64,000 nt of DNA from Sphingomonadaceae bacterium (GTDB lineage Bacteria; Pseudomonadota; Alphaproteobacteria; Sphingomonadales; Sphingomonadaceae): positions 20,350-84,349 of the forward strand of contig CANFXW010000014.1 in assembly GCA_947451145.1 (NCBI GenBank), written 5' to 3'. The notes beneath the pieces were generated by a model. That model was not told where the DNA came from. It was given only the letters and a program-made list of their open reading frames with translations, and made no database searches. Below, piece by piece: positions 21,642 through 29,480 of the stretch (position 1 is the stretch's first letter; each line of letters starts with the position of its first letter). Both the position numbers and the translations under genes were made by a program.

Positions 21642-23513
21642 ATGGGCGCGTCCGGTTTTCCGGGGGCGCCCTTTTCGTTTTCAAGGCTGACCAACTCTGT
21701 GACCCTGCCTCTTTCCGCCGCTGATATGCAATTCGTCCAGACGGCCTATGCTGCGCTGGGTAACGGCGATCTGGCCTCTGCGGCTGTGGCATTAGGCAAT
21801 CTCTCGGTGAACGCCGGGCGTCACCCTGATGCCATGTTCGTTGCCAGTCAGGTATTGATCGCACAGGGGCGGCTGGCAGAGGCCCGCACAATGCTTCAGG
21901 GGCTGACCAGCCAGCTGCCGATGAACCCGCACGCGTGGAATGCGCTGGGCAACCTCGCCTCGGAAGAGGGCAATCCGGTGGCAGCGGCAGAGGCCTATGC
22001 CCGGGCGGCGTCGCTCGATTCCGCCGGGCTCGATTTCTGGCTCAATCTAGCCTCGGCGCAGATTGACGCGCACAATTTCGATGCGGCGATCACCGCGCTG
22101 AATTCCGCCGAGCGCGTGACACAGGCTGATCCCCGCCAATGGGTGCTGCGCGGCCTTGCCGAGCGCGGGCTGGGCAACAATCAGGCGGCGATCGATGCCT
22201 GCTGCAAGGCGCTTGATCTGGAGCCGGGCAATGTGGCCGCGCGCTACAATTTCGCCGAAGCCCTGCGCGCGCTCGACGAGCAGGAAGAGGCGCTGATGAT
22301 CATCGGCAATGCCGATGGCCTGCCCGAAGTTACCCGCAACCTGCGCGCGCACCTGCTCGCCGATCTTGGCCGGTTTGATGAAGCGGTGGCGACATTCAAG
22401 CAGGTTATTGCGCGCCAGCCCGAACTGGCGGATGCCTCGGCCAGTCTGGCGCAGGTGATGCCGCAGATCGGGCGCAGCGCAGAAGCGCTCGACGGCTTCC
22501 GCGCGGCGCTGAACGCCCGCGCCACTGACCGCGAGTTGTGGCTCTCCGCCATAGCCACGGCCAAGGATATCAAGCAGGCTGATCAGCTGATCGCATGGTG
22601 CACTGAATGGGATAGCCGTTTCGGTGTTGATCCGGCGGTTTCGCTGGCGCGCGGCATCGGGCATGCGCTGAAGGGTGAACGCACCGCGGCGATCGACATC
22701 ATGCGCGGCATCCTGCGCGCTAACCCCGAGGCACCCGGCGTTCACGGCCATATCGCACCCCTGCTGCTGGCCGAAGGCGATTGGGATGCGGGGGAACACC
22801 ACGCGCTCGAGGCCAGTCGCCTGTCCCCGCGCGATCTCTCGGGCTGGGCCTGGCTCACTGTGGCGTGGCGGCTGAAGCAGGACGCGCGCGAGGAATGGCT
22901 GGCCGACTATGACCGGCTGGTGATGCCGGTCGATCTCGGCATGTCGGAGGACGAGATTGCCGCAGTCGCCGCTGCGCTGCACCCGCTGCACAAGACCAGC
23001 AACCACCCCGCCAGCCAGTCCCCGCGCGGCGGCACCCAGACTCCCGGCATCCTGTTTGACCGGCCCATTCCCGAAGTGCAGAAGCTGGCAACCCGGCTTC
23101 GGCTGGCGATCAATGACCAGATCGCCATGTTGCGGGCCGACGAAACGCACCCGTTCCTCTCGCGGCTGGCAGGCGGGATCAGCTTTGTCGGATCATGGTC
23201 AGTCCGGCTGGTGAGTGCGGGCTATCATGCCAATCACATCCACCAGATGGGCTGGCTGAGTTCGGCCTGTTATATTGAAGTACCGCCTGAAGTGGCCGCG
23301 CCTAAGGCAGGTCTGGCGGTGCCGCCCGGCGTTCTGCAGTTCGGGGTTCCCGACGAGACGCTCGGCCTGGATTTCACTCCGCGCCGCATTGTGCAGCCAA
23401 AGGTCGGCTCGCTGGTGCTGTTCCCCAGCTATTTCTGGCACGGCACGGCCCCCTTCGAAAGCCAGTCTCCGCGCATGACGGTGGCCTTTGATGCTCTGCC
23501 GGCGGGGTTCTAG
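21642..23513 (+). CDS. TPR protein with C-terminal 2OG-Fe(II) oxygenase-like domain
   Basis: 623 residues if started at the ATG at 21642; a GTG at 21699 (VTLPLSAADMQF) is an alternative. Residues about 30-440 are a run of tetratricopeptide-like helix pairs (WNALGNLASEEGN, QWVLRGLAERGLGN, AEALRALDEQEEA). Residues about 470-620 resemble the putative 2OG-Fe(II) oxygenase domain that often follows TPRs: SAGYHANHIHQMGWLSSACYI carries a candidate H-x-H iron pair, and LVLFPSYFWHGTAPF with PRMTVAFDA the distal His and 2-oxoglutarate arginine. The substrate is unknown; a peptide or protein hydroxylase role is only a guess. It is followed directly by the hydrolase gene. Confidence 0.7.
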   Translation: MGASGFPGAPFSFSRLTNSVTLPLSAADMQFVQTAYAALGNGDLASAAVALGNLSVNAGRHPDAMFVASQVLIAQGRLAEARTMLQGLTSQLPMNPHAWNALGNLASEEGNPVAAAEAYARAASLDSAGLDFWLNLASAQIDAHNFDAAITALNSAERVTQADPRQWVLRGLAERGLGNNQAAIDACCKALDLEPGNVAARYNFAEALRALDEQEEALMIIGNADGLPEVTRNLRAHLLADLGRFDEAVATFKQVIARQPELADASASLAQVMPQIGRSAEALDGFRAALNARATDRELWLSAIATAKDIKQADQLIAWCTEWDSRFGVDPAVSLARGIGHALKGERTAAIDIMRGILRANPEAPGVHGHIAPLLLAEGDWDAGEHHALEASRLSPRDLSGWAWLTVAWRLKQDAREEWLADYDRLVMPVDLGMSEDEIAAVAAALHPLHKTSNHPASQSPRGGTQTPGILFDRPIPEVQKLATRLRLAINDQIAMLRADETHPFLSRLAGGISFVGSWSVRLVSAGYHANHIHQMGWLSSACYIEVPPEVAAPKAGLAVPPGVLQFGVPDETLGLDFTPRRIVQPKVGSLVLFPSYFWHGTAPFESQSPRMTVAFDALPAGF

Positions 23514-24269
23514 GTGACCGACGTTACAACCGAGTTCCACACTGGTATGGGCGGCGTAAAGCTGGCTGTGCACCGGATGGGCCAGGGAAGGCCGGTTATC
23601 CTGCTACACGGCCTGTTCTCCAGCGCCGAGGTCAACTGGATCCGCTATGGCCATGCCGCGCTGATTGCCGCAGCGGGTTTTGAGGTGATCATGCCCGACC
23701 TGCGGGCGCACGGCATGAGCGACGCCTCGCAGGGCCCCAGCGACTATCCGCATGACGTGCTGGTCACCGATCTTGAGGCGCTGGTGCGCGGCCTTGGCCT
23801 GTCTGACTATGACCTCGGTGGCTTTTCGCTCGGTGCGCGCACGGCGCTCAAGGGCGTGCTGGCTGGCCTGACCCCGTGCCGTCTGGTGCTGGGCGGGATG
23901 GGGCTGGAAGGGCTGGTCAAATGGGGCGGGCGTTCGGACTTCTTCCTCGATGTGATAGACCGCTTCGGCACGATCCCGCGCGACGATCCGGCCTATTTCG
24001 CGCAGAGCTTCATGAAGACGATGAAGATTGATCCCGTCGCCGCGCGGCTGCTGCTGCATTCGATCGAGGGGCAGGGGATTGCCGATTTCTCTGCGGTCAC
24101 CATGCCGACGCTTGTCGTCTGCGGCACCGAGGATCGCGACAACGGATCGCCCCATGCGCTGGTTGATGCATTGCCGGATGGGACGCTGGCGGAGATATCC
24201 GGTACGCACATGAGCTGTGTTTCACGGCGCGAGTTGGGAGAGGCGATTGTCGGGTTTTTGAGCGCCTAG
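23514..24269 (+). CDS. alpha/beta hydrolase
   Basis: 251 residues from a GTG start immediately after the previous stop. Classic fold: oxyanion motif LLHGLFSS near residue 30, nucleophile elbow GGFSLGAR with S105, acid in CGTEDRDNG, and histidine in SGTHMSC near the end. No signal peptide. The tight junction suggests co-transcription with the TPR/2OG protein. Esterase, lipase-like or lactonase activity cannot be told apart here. Confidence 0.8.
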   Translation: MTDVTTEFHTGMGGVKLAVHRMGQGRPVILLHGLFSSAEVNWIRYGHAALIAAAGFEVIMPDLRAHGMSDASQGPSDYPHDVLVTDLEALVRGLGLSDYDLGGFSLGARTALKGVLAGLTPCRLVLGGMGLEGLVKWGGRSDFFLDVIDRFGTIPRDDPAYFAQSFMKTMKIDPVAARLLLHSIEGQGIADFSAVTMPTLVVCGTEDRDNGSPHALVDALPDGTLAEISGTHMSCVSRRELGEAIVGFLSA

Positions 24270-24270
24270 A

Positions 24271-24366
24271 CCCCCTCCCGCAGGCGGGAGGGGTTAGGGG
24301 TGGGCATGTCAACGCCCGCTGGCTTCGCTCTTACCCACCCCCAGCCCCTCCCGCAGGCGGGAGGGG
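24271..24366. repeat. palindromic intergenic repeat, family C, copy 2
   Basis: CCCCTCCCGCAGGCGGGAGG at 24272-24291, then GGTTAGGGGTGGG, and the mirror unit at about 24334-24366. Same structure as 10912-11022. It begins two bases after the hydrolase stop and ends about 100 bases before the M2 peptidase start. Confidence 0.8.
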
Positions 24367-24471
24367 AGTGTTCTGCATCCAGCCGACTCCACTCGACCAA
24401 CCGCTCTTGACCGCGCCGCTTCGGGCTTTATGCCGTTTCTCCTGAAACCATTCCGGCCTGAAGGATCGCCC

Positions 24472-26277
24472 ATGAAGAAATTTGTCTCGTTCGCGGCTGT
24501 TGCTGCCAGCCTTGTTGCCGCTCCGGCCTTTGCCAAGACCACGCCAGCGCAAGTCGATGTCTGGGTGAAGAAGGCGGACAAGGCCTATTTCGACGAGACG
24601 GTGAAGAACGGGCAGACCGAATGGGTCTATGAAACCTATATCATGGACGATTCCGCCGCGATTGCTGCGGACGAGAACGCCAAGATGTCGGTGCTTCAGT
24701 CAAACAATGCCGCCAAGGCTGCGGCCATGGCCAAGGTGCCCGGCCTTTCCGCCGATACCAGGCGCCGGCTCAACATGTTCCGTACGCTGATCGTCAATCC
24801 GGTGCCGTCGACCTCCGGCGCGGCGGACGAATATGCCAGGCTGCAGGCCGAAATTCAGGGTATGTACGGCAAGGGCAAGGGCACGCTGAAGGGGCAGCCG
24901 ATCAGCGGCAACGATATCGAATCCGAGATGCGCACCAACCGGAATCCCGACGAGCTGAAAGAGATGTGGCTGACGTGGAACGACAACGTCGGCAAGCCGA
25001 TGAAGGCTGACTATGTCCGCATGGTCGACATCTCTAACCAGGGCGCGCGCGAGCTGGGCTATGCCGATACCGGCGCGCTGTGGCGGTCAAACTATGACAT
25101 GACGCCCGAGGCCTTCATCGCGACCACCGAGAAGCTGTGGAACGAGGTGAAGCCGCTCTATCAGCAACTGCATTGCTACACCCGCAAGCAGCTCAATGCG
25201 AAGTACGGCGATAACGTGCAGGCCAAGACCGGCCCGATCCGCGCCGATCTGCTCGGAAACCTGTGGGCGCAGGAATGGGGCGGGATCTATGATCTGGTCG
25301 CTCCGGCGGGCGCTGGCAATCTTGGCTATGATGTCGGCGATCTGCTGAAGGAAAAGGGCTATGATCCGGTCAAGATGGTCAAGGCGGGTGAAGGGTTCTA
25401 TACCTCGCTCGGCTTCCCGGCGCTGCCCAAGACCTTCTGGGAACGCTCGCAGATCACCCGCCCGCGTGACCGTGATGTGATCTGCCACGCCTCGGCCTGG
25501 GATATCGACAACAAGGACGATCTGCGCATCAAGATGTGCACAAAGGTGAACTCGGACGACTTCACCACGATCCACCACGAACTTGGCCACAACTTCTACC
25601 AGCGCGCCTATAATGGACAGCCCTACCGGCTCTATATGGAAGGCGCGAATGACGGCTTCCATGAGGCGATTGGCGATACCATGGCGCTGTCGATCACCCC
25701 GCAATACCTCGTCCAGATCGGCCTGCTCGACCAGTCAAAGGTGCCGAGCGCCGACAAGGATACGGGCCTGCTGCTGCGTCAGGCGATGGACAAGGTGGCC
25801 TTCCTGCCCTTCGGCCTGCTGATCGATCGCTATCGCTGGCAGATCTTCTCAGGGCAGGTGAAGCCCGCCGATTACAACAAGGCGTGGACCGATATGCGGC
25901 AGCAGTATCAGGGGATCGTGCCCCCGGGCCCACGCGGCGCCGATGCCTTTGATGCCGGGGCCAAGTATCACGTGCCCGCCGTGGTACCCTACACCCGCTA
26001 TTTCCTTGCCCGCGTGCTGCAGTTCCAGTTCTATGAAGCGGCCTGCAAAACCGCCGGCTGGACCGGCCCGCTGCATCGCTGCTCGTTCTATGGCAACAAG
26101 GAAGTTGGCAAGAAGCTGAACGCCATGCTCTCAATGGGTGCCAGCAAGCCATGGCCGGATGCTCTGGAAGCCTTCACCGGCAGCCGCGAGATGAGCGGCA
26201 AGCCGATGCTCCGCTATTTCGCCCCGCTGATGACCTGGCTGCAAGAGCAGAACAAAGGCGAGACCTGCGGCTGGTGA
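24472..26277 (+). CDS. exported M2-family peptidyl-dipeptidase (ACE-like)
   Basis: 601 residues from the ATG at 24472 with AAGGA six bases upstream; the earlier in-frame ATG at 24430 has no ribosome site. Signal peptide MKKFVSFAAVAASLVAAPAF. The gluzincin site is H369-E-L-G-H373 in TTIHHELGHNFY, with the third zinc ligand glutamate about E398 in GFHEAIGD. The family is peptidyl-dipeptidase A, removing C-terminal dipeptides; here it would act in the periplasm. Bacterial ACE homologues of about 600 residues are common in sphingomonads and xanthomonads. Its stop overlaps the GTG of the KOW gene. Confidence 0.92.
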   Translation: MKKFVSFAAVAASLVAAPAFAKTTPAQVDVWVKKADKAYFDETVKNGQTEWVYETYIMDDSAAIAADENAKMSVLQSNNAAKAAAMAKVPGLSADTRRRLNMFRTLIVNPVPSTSGAADEYARLQAEIQGMYGKGKGTLKGQPISGNDIESEMRTNRNPDELKEMWLTWNDNVGKPMKADYVRMVDISNQGARELGYADTGALWRSNYDMTPEAFIATTEKLWNEVKPLYQQLHCYTRKQLNAKYGDNVQAKTGPIRADLLGNLWAQEWGGIYDLVAPAGAGNLGYDVGDLLKEKGYDPVKMVKAGEGFYTSLGFPALPKTFWERSQITRPRDRDVICHASAWDIDNKDDLRIKMCTKVNSDDFTTIHHELGHNFYQRAYNGQPYRLYMEGANDGFHEAIGDTMALSITPQYLVQIGLLDQSKVPSADKDTGLLLRQAMDKVAFLPFGLLIDRYRWQIFSGQVKPADYNKAWTDMRQQYQGIVPPGPRGADAFDAGAKYHVPAVVPYTRYFLARVLQFQFYEAACKTAGWTGPLHRCSFYGNKEVGKKLNAMLSMGASKPWPDALEAFTGSREMSGKPMLRYFAPLMTWLQEQNKGETCGW

Positions 26278-26453
26278 GCGGGCCCGAAGCCAAGAACGGC
26301 GATCACTGCGAGGTGGTCGCCGGCACCCACAAGGGCAAGTCGGGCATGGTCGAGGACTGGAAGCTTTCCAAGACCGGCCACGCGACAATCACCGTTCGGA
26401 TGGCTGATGGCGATCGGGTGAAGACGCTGGCGCGGAATGTGAGGGTGGTTTGA
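26274..26453 (+). CDS. KOW-motif miniprotein
   Basis: 59 residues from a GTG that overlaps the M2 peptidase stop (GTGA at 26274-26277). It carries GDHCEVVAGTHKGKSGMVED, the KOW pattern found in L24, L27e and NusG, followed by a strand-rich segment to the end. KOW domains bind RNA or protein. No other domain is present. It would be translated by re-initiation after the peptidase. Its partner is unknown. Confidence 0.7.
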   Translation: MSGPEAKNGDHCEVVAGTHKGKSGMVEDWKLSKTGHATITVRMADGDRVKTLARNVRVV

Positions 26454-26455
26454 AC

Positions 26456-27889
26456 CTACCTGAACGGCGGCTCGTTGAACGCCCGCAGTTTGCGCGAATG
26501 GAGCCGTGCCCCTTCCGCCTTCAGCAGTTCGCAGGCCAGAACGCCGATCTTGAGGTGGGACGAGATCGTCTCCTCATAGAACTTGTTGGCCTGCCCCGGC
26601 AGCTTGATCTCGCCGTGCAGCGGCTTGTCCGAGACGCAGAGCAAGGTGCCGTAGGGTACGCGGAAGCGGAAGCCTTGGGCGGCGATGGTCGCGCTTTCCA
26701 TGTCGATGGCGATGGCGCGGCTCTGGTTGAAGCGGAAGGCGCTGTCGGTATAGCGCAGCTCCCAGTTGCGATCGTCGGTGGTGACGACCGTGCCGGTGCG
26801 CATCCGCTTCTTCAGGTTCGCGCCGGTATCGCCGCTGACCTGTTCGGCCGCGGCGGCGAGCGCCACTTGCACTTCGGCGATGGCGGGGATGGGAATTTCC
26901 GGCGGCAGCACGCAATCTAGAACGTGATCGTCGCGCAGATAGGCGTGGGCGAGCACATAGTCGCCGATCCGCTGGGTATCGCGCAAGCCCCCGCAGTGGC
27001 CGATCATCAGCCATGCCTCGGGCCGCAGCACGGCGAGGTGATCGCAGATCGTCTTGGCGTTGGACGGGCCGACGCCGATGTTGACCAGCGTTATGCCGCT
27101 GCCGTCCTCGGCGACGAGGTGATATGCCGGCATCTGGTGCCGCCGCCATGCGGTGTCTGACATCCGCTCACGCGCGTTCTGCGTCGGCTGGTCGAGCAAC
27201 AGGCCGCCCGCGCCGGAGAGCAGGGTATAGCCATCCTTGCCCAGCTGCTCGCCTGCCCAATCGACGAATTCGTCGACATAGCGGTGATAGTTGGTGAACA
27301 GGATATAGCGCTGGAAGTGCTCGACGCTGGTGCCGGTATAGTGCGCCAGCCGCGCGAGGCTGAAATCGGTGCGCAGGCCATCGAACAGCGCGAGCGGGCT
27401 GGCATCGCCGGGGCCGCCCAGATCCATGCCGTCGGCCAGTTCATCGCCAATCGCCGCGAGTTCGGGCGCCGGGAACACCTTGGCCAAGTCCTGTGGGCTG
27501 ACCGAGCCGAGGCCGGAGCTGGCATCAATCACATAGGGGAAGGGGATTTCCTGGGCCGAGCGGGCAACCTCTACCTCGATCTCATAGTCATCGGCGATCA
27601 GGCTGAGCTGCTCGGTGAGGTAGTGCGCGAAGAAGGCCGGGCGGGTGACGGTGGTGGCGAACACCCCGTCATGCGACAATCGCCCGAAGGCGCGGGCGAG
27701 GTCTGGCCGGGTCTCTATGCCGCCATAATGGATGCGCAGTTCCGGGTAGCACCAAGCGCGGCTTTCGCGGCGATCTGCGGGGGGAAGGGTACCGTCAGCG
27801 GCAAAAACCTGAATGTCCGAGCGGAGCGTGGTGACGGCGGTTTCGTAAACGCGGACCAATTCCGCGATGATGTTCTCTGTAGTTTGCAT
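26456..27889 (-). CDS. amn: AMP nucleosidase
   Basis: 477 residues, full length for Amn: an N-terminal regulatory domain (AWCYPELRIHYGG, TVTRPAFFAHYLTEQL) and a C-terminal nucleoside-phosphorylase-like domain (LVNIGVGPSNAKTI, MIGHCGGLRDTQRIGDYVL, AIAIDMESATIAAQGFRFRV). It hydrolyses AMP to adenine and ribose 5-phosphate, controlling adenylate pools. The ATG at 27889 has no other gene upstream on this strand. It ends three bases from the KOW gene end. Confidence 0.93.
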   Translation of the reverse strand: MQTTENIIAELVRVYETAVTTLRSDIQVFAADGTLPPADRRESRAWCYPELRIHYGGIETRPDLARAFGRLSHDGVFATTVTRPAFFAHYLTEQLSLIADDYEIEVEVARSAQEIPFPYVIDASSGLGSVSPQDLAKVFPAPELAAIGDELADGMDLGGPGDASPLALFDGLRTDFSLARLAHYTGTSVEHFQRYILFTNYHRYVDEFVDWAGEQLGKDGYTLLSGAGGLLLDQPTQNARERMSDTAWRRHQMPAYHLVAEDGSGITLVNIGVGPSNAKTICDHLAVLRPEAWLMIGHCGGLRDTQRIGDYVLAHAYLRDDHVLDCVLPPEIPIPAIAEVQVALAAAAEQVSGDTGANLKKRMRTGTVVTTDDRNWELRYTDSAFRFNQSRAIAIDMESATIAAQGFRFRVPYGTLLCVSDKPLHGEIKLPGQANKFYEETISSHLKIGVLACELLKAEGARLHSRKLRAFNEPPFR

Positions 27890-27965
27890 CTTCAGCTATT
27901 AGCAGAAGTTGGATTACATTTCAATTGCAACCGGTTTGGGGGGGTGCCGCCACTGACGCACAACG

Positions 27966-27992
27966 AAAAAGGGGCGCCCTTGCGGACGCCCC
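27966..27992 (-). terminator. rho-independent terminator of rpsF-rpsR-rplI
   Basis: On the minus strand GGGGCGTCC-GCAA-GGGCGCCCC forms a stem of nine positions with a GNRA tetraloop, followed by TTTTTCG. It lies 26 bases after the rplI stop. Confidence 0.85.
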
Positions 27993-28017
27993 CAATTCTT
28001 TAGCGCTGCAAAGCCTA

Positions 28018-28623
28018 TCAGGCTTCCGCGTCGCCTTCCGAAGCTGCTTCTTCAAGCATTTCGGCGGCGATTTCGCCGGGTTCGGCGTTCGGATCGTAGG
28101 CTTCGGTGAAGCCGGCGGTCTCATTGTCGAACATCGCGTCGATCACGTTGACGCCGGCAGCCTGCTGCTCGGCCTCATCGGGTGAGCGGGCCACGTTGAC
28201 CTTGACGCCAACGACAACTTCCGGGTGCAGCGAAACCTTCACGTCGAAAACGCCGAGGGTCTTGATCGGGCGTTCGAGCACGATCATCGCCTTGGTCACC
28301 TTGGCGCCATCGGCAACCAGACCTTCAACGATGTCACGCACCGAAACCGAACCATAAAGCTGGCCGGAGTTCGACGAAGCGCGGATGAGGACGACGCTCT
28401 TGCCGTCAACGTCCTTGGCTTCGATCTGGGCGGCAGCGCGGCGATCCGCGTTGTCGGCTTCGATCTTGGCGCGGTTGGCTTCGAAAACCTTCTTGTTGGC
28501 TTCGTTGGCGCGCAGGGCCTTCTTGTTGGGAAGAAGGTAGTTGCGGGCATAGCCGTCCTTCACGGTGACAACGTCACCGATGTGGCCCAGCTTTTCAACG
28601 CGTTCGAGGAGAATGATATCCAT
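28018..28623 (-). CDS. rplI: 50S ribosomal protein L9 with acidic tail
   Basis: 201 residues. The N-terminal L9 signature MDIILLERVEKLGHIGDVV and GYARNYLLPNKKAL bind 23S rRNA; a long helix links to the C-terminal domain. About 50 extra residues, rich in Glu and Ala (PGEIAAEMLEEAASEGDAEA), extend beyond the usual about 150. Last gene of the S6-S18-L9 operon. Confidence 0.96.
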   Translation of the reverse strand: MDIILLERVEKLGHIGDVVTVKDGYARNYLLPNKKALRANEANKKVFEANRAKIEADNADRRAAAQIEAKDVDGKSVVLIRASSNSGQLYGSVSVRDIVEGLVADGAKVTKAMIVLERPIKTLGVFDVKVSLHPEVVVGVKVNVARSPDEAEQQAAGVNVIDAMFDNETAGFTEAYDPNAEPGEIAAEMLEEAASEGDAEA

Positions 28624-28635
28624 GGACTTTCTCCC

Positions 28636-28860
28636 TTACTTCACGAGATACGGCAGGAGGCCGATCTGGCGGGCGCGCTTGATAGCCTGGCCAAGCTCAC
28701 GCTGCTTCTTGGCAGAAACGGCGGTGATGCGGCTGGGAACGATCTTGCCACGTTCAGACATGAAGCCCTGAAGCAGGCGCACGTCTTTGTAATCGATCTT
28801 CGGCGCGTTCTTGCCCGAGAAGGGGCACGACTTGCGGCGGCGGAAAAATGGACGACCCAT
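28636..28860 (-). CDS. rpsR: 30S ribosomal protein S18
   Basis: 74 residues: [25 protein letters not shown], then [20 protein letters not shown], the standard S18. It binds with S6 to 16S helices 22-23. Twelve bases from rplI and three from rpsF. Confidence 0.97.
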   Translation of the reverse strand: MGRPFFRRRKSCPFSGKNAPKIDYKDVRLLQGFMSERGKIVPSRITAVSAKKQRELGQAIKRARQIGLLPYLVK

Positions 28861-28863
28861 CGA

Positions 28864-29226
28864 TCAATACTCCTCGCGTTCGCGGCGCTTGGTGCGCTCA
28901 CGGTCCTGCTTGCGCATCTGCACGGAAGGACCAGCTTCCAGTTCGTCAACGCGAACGGTCATCCAGCGGATGATGTCTTCGTTGATGCCGGTCTGGCGCT
29001 CGAGTTCAGCAACGACGCCAGCGGGGGCTTCGATGTTGAGCAGCACGAAGTGTGCCTTGCGGTTGCGCTGGATTTTGTAGGCGAGGTTCTTGAGGCCCCA
29101 GGTCTCGGTCTTGGTGACCTTGCCCTGTCCGGCTTCGACGATCTCGGTGGCGGTAGCGGCCAGGGCATCAACTTGTGCCTGGCTCAGATCCTGGCGTGCC
29201 AGGAAGACATGCTCGTACAACGGCAT
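28864..29226 (-). CDS. rpsF: 30S ribosomal protein S6
   Basis: 120 residues with [39 protein letters not shown] and a basic C-terminal tail ([15 protein letters not shown]). It dimerises with S18 on the platform. First gene of the operon, with a structured leader upstream (29281-29328). Confidence 0.96.
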   Translation of the reverse strand: MPLYEHVFLARQDLSQAQVDALAATATEIVEAGQGKVTKTETWGLKNLAYKIQRNRKAHFVLLNIEAPAGVVAELERQTGINEDIIRWMTVRVDELEAGPSVQMRKQDRERTKRREREEY

Positions 29227-29280
29227 GTGCAGCCTTTCTCATAATCTAACCGATCGCTGGCTTGTCCGCACGATTGCGGG

Positions 29281-29328
29281 GCCCCTCCGGCTTTCTTCGA
29301 TTCCCTCGGCCTAGGCTGAGGAAGGGGC
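29281..29328 (-). promoter_or_regulatory. candidate S6:S18-binding leader of the rpsF operon
   Basis: On the minus strand, 55 bases ahead of rpsF, the RNA would form an outer stem GCCCC-T-TCC / GGA-GGGGC enclosing a hairpin CTCAGCC-TA-GGCCGAG. The 3' side reads GCCGGAGGGGC, with a CCG next to the outer stem. Autoregulatory rpsF leaders that bind the S6:S18 complex are known to contain a CCG beside such a stem, mimicking 16S helix 23. The identification is structural resemblance only. Confidence 0.4.
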
Positions 29329-29372
29329 GCGCATAGCGGTTTCTGGCGGGAATGCAAGTAATGGGTGCCCGC

Positions 29373-29388
29373 TGTCATGATTATGACA
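29373..29388. promoter_or_regulatory. perfect palindrome TGTCAT-GATT-ATGACA
   Basis: A perfect 6-4-6 dyad lies in the gap between rpsF and the CHAT gene, about 90 bases before the CHAT start. The form fits a dimeric transcription regulator. It could control either divergent transcript; the regulator is unknown. Confidence 0.4.
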
Positions 29389-29480
29389 ATCCGCCGGGTT
29401 GTGCCCGCAATGGCCGCAGTGCCCTTTTCGCCTGTTCTCACATGTGCTTAGTACGCGATACCTCTTAGAGCGGAACCCAG

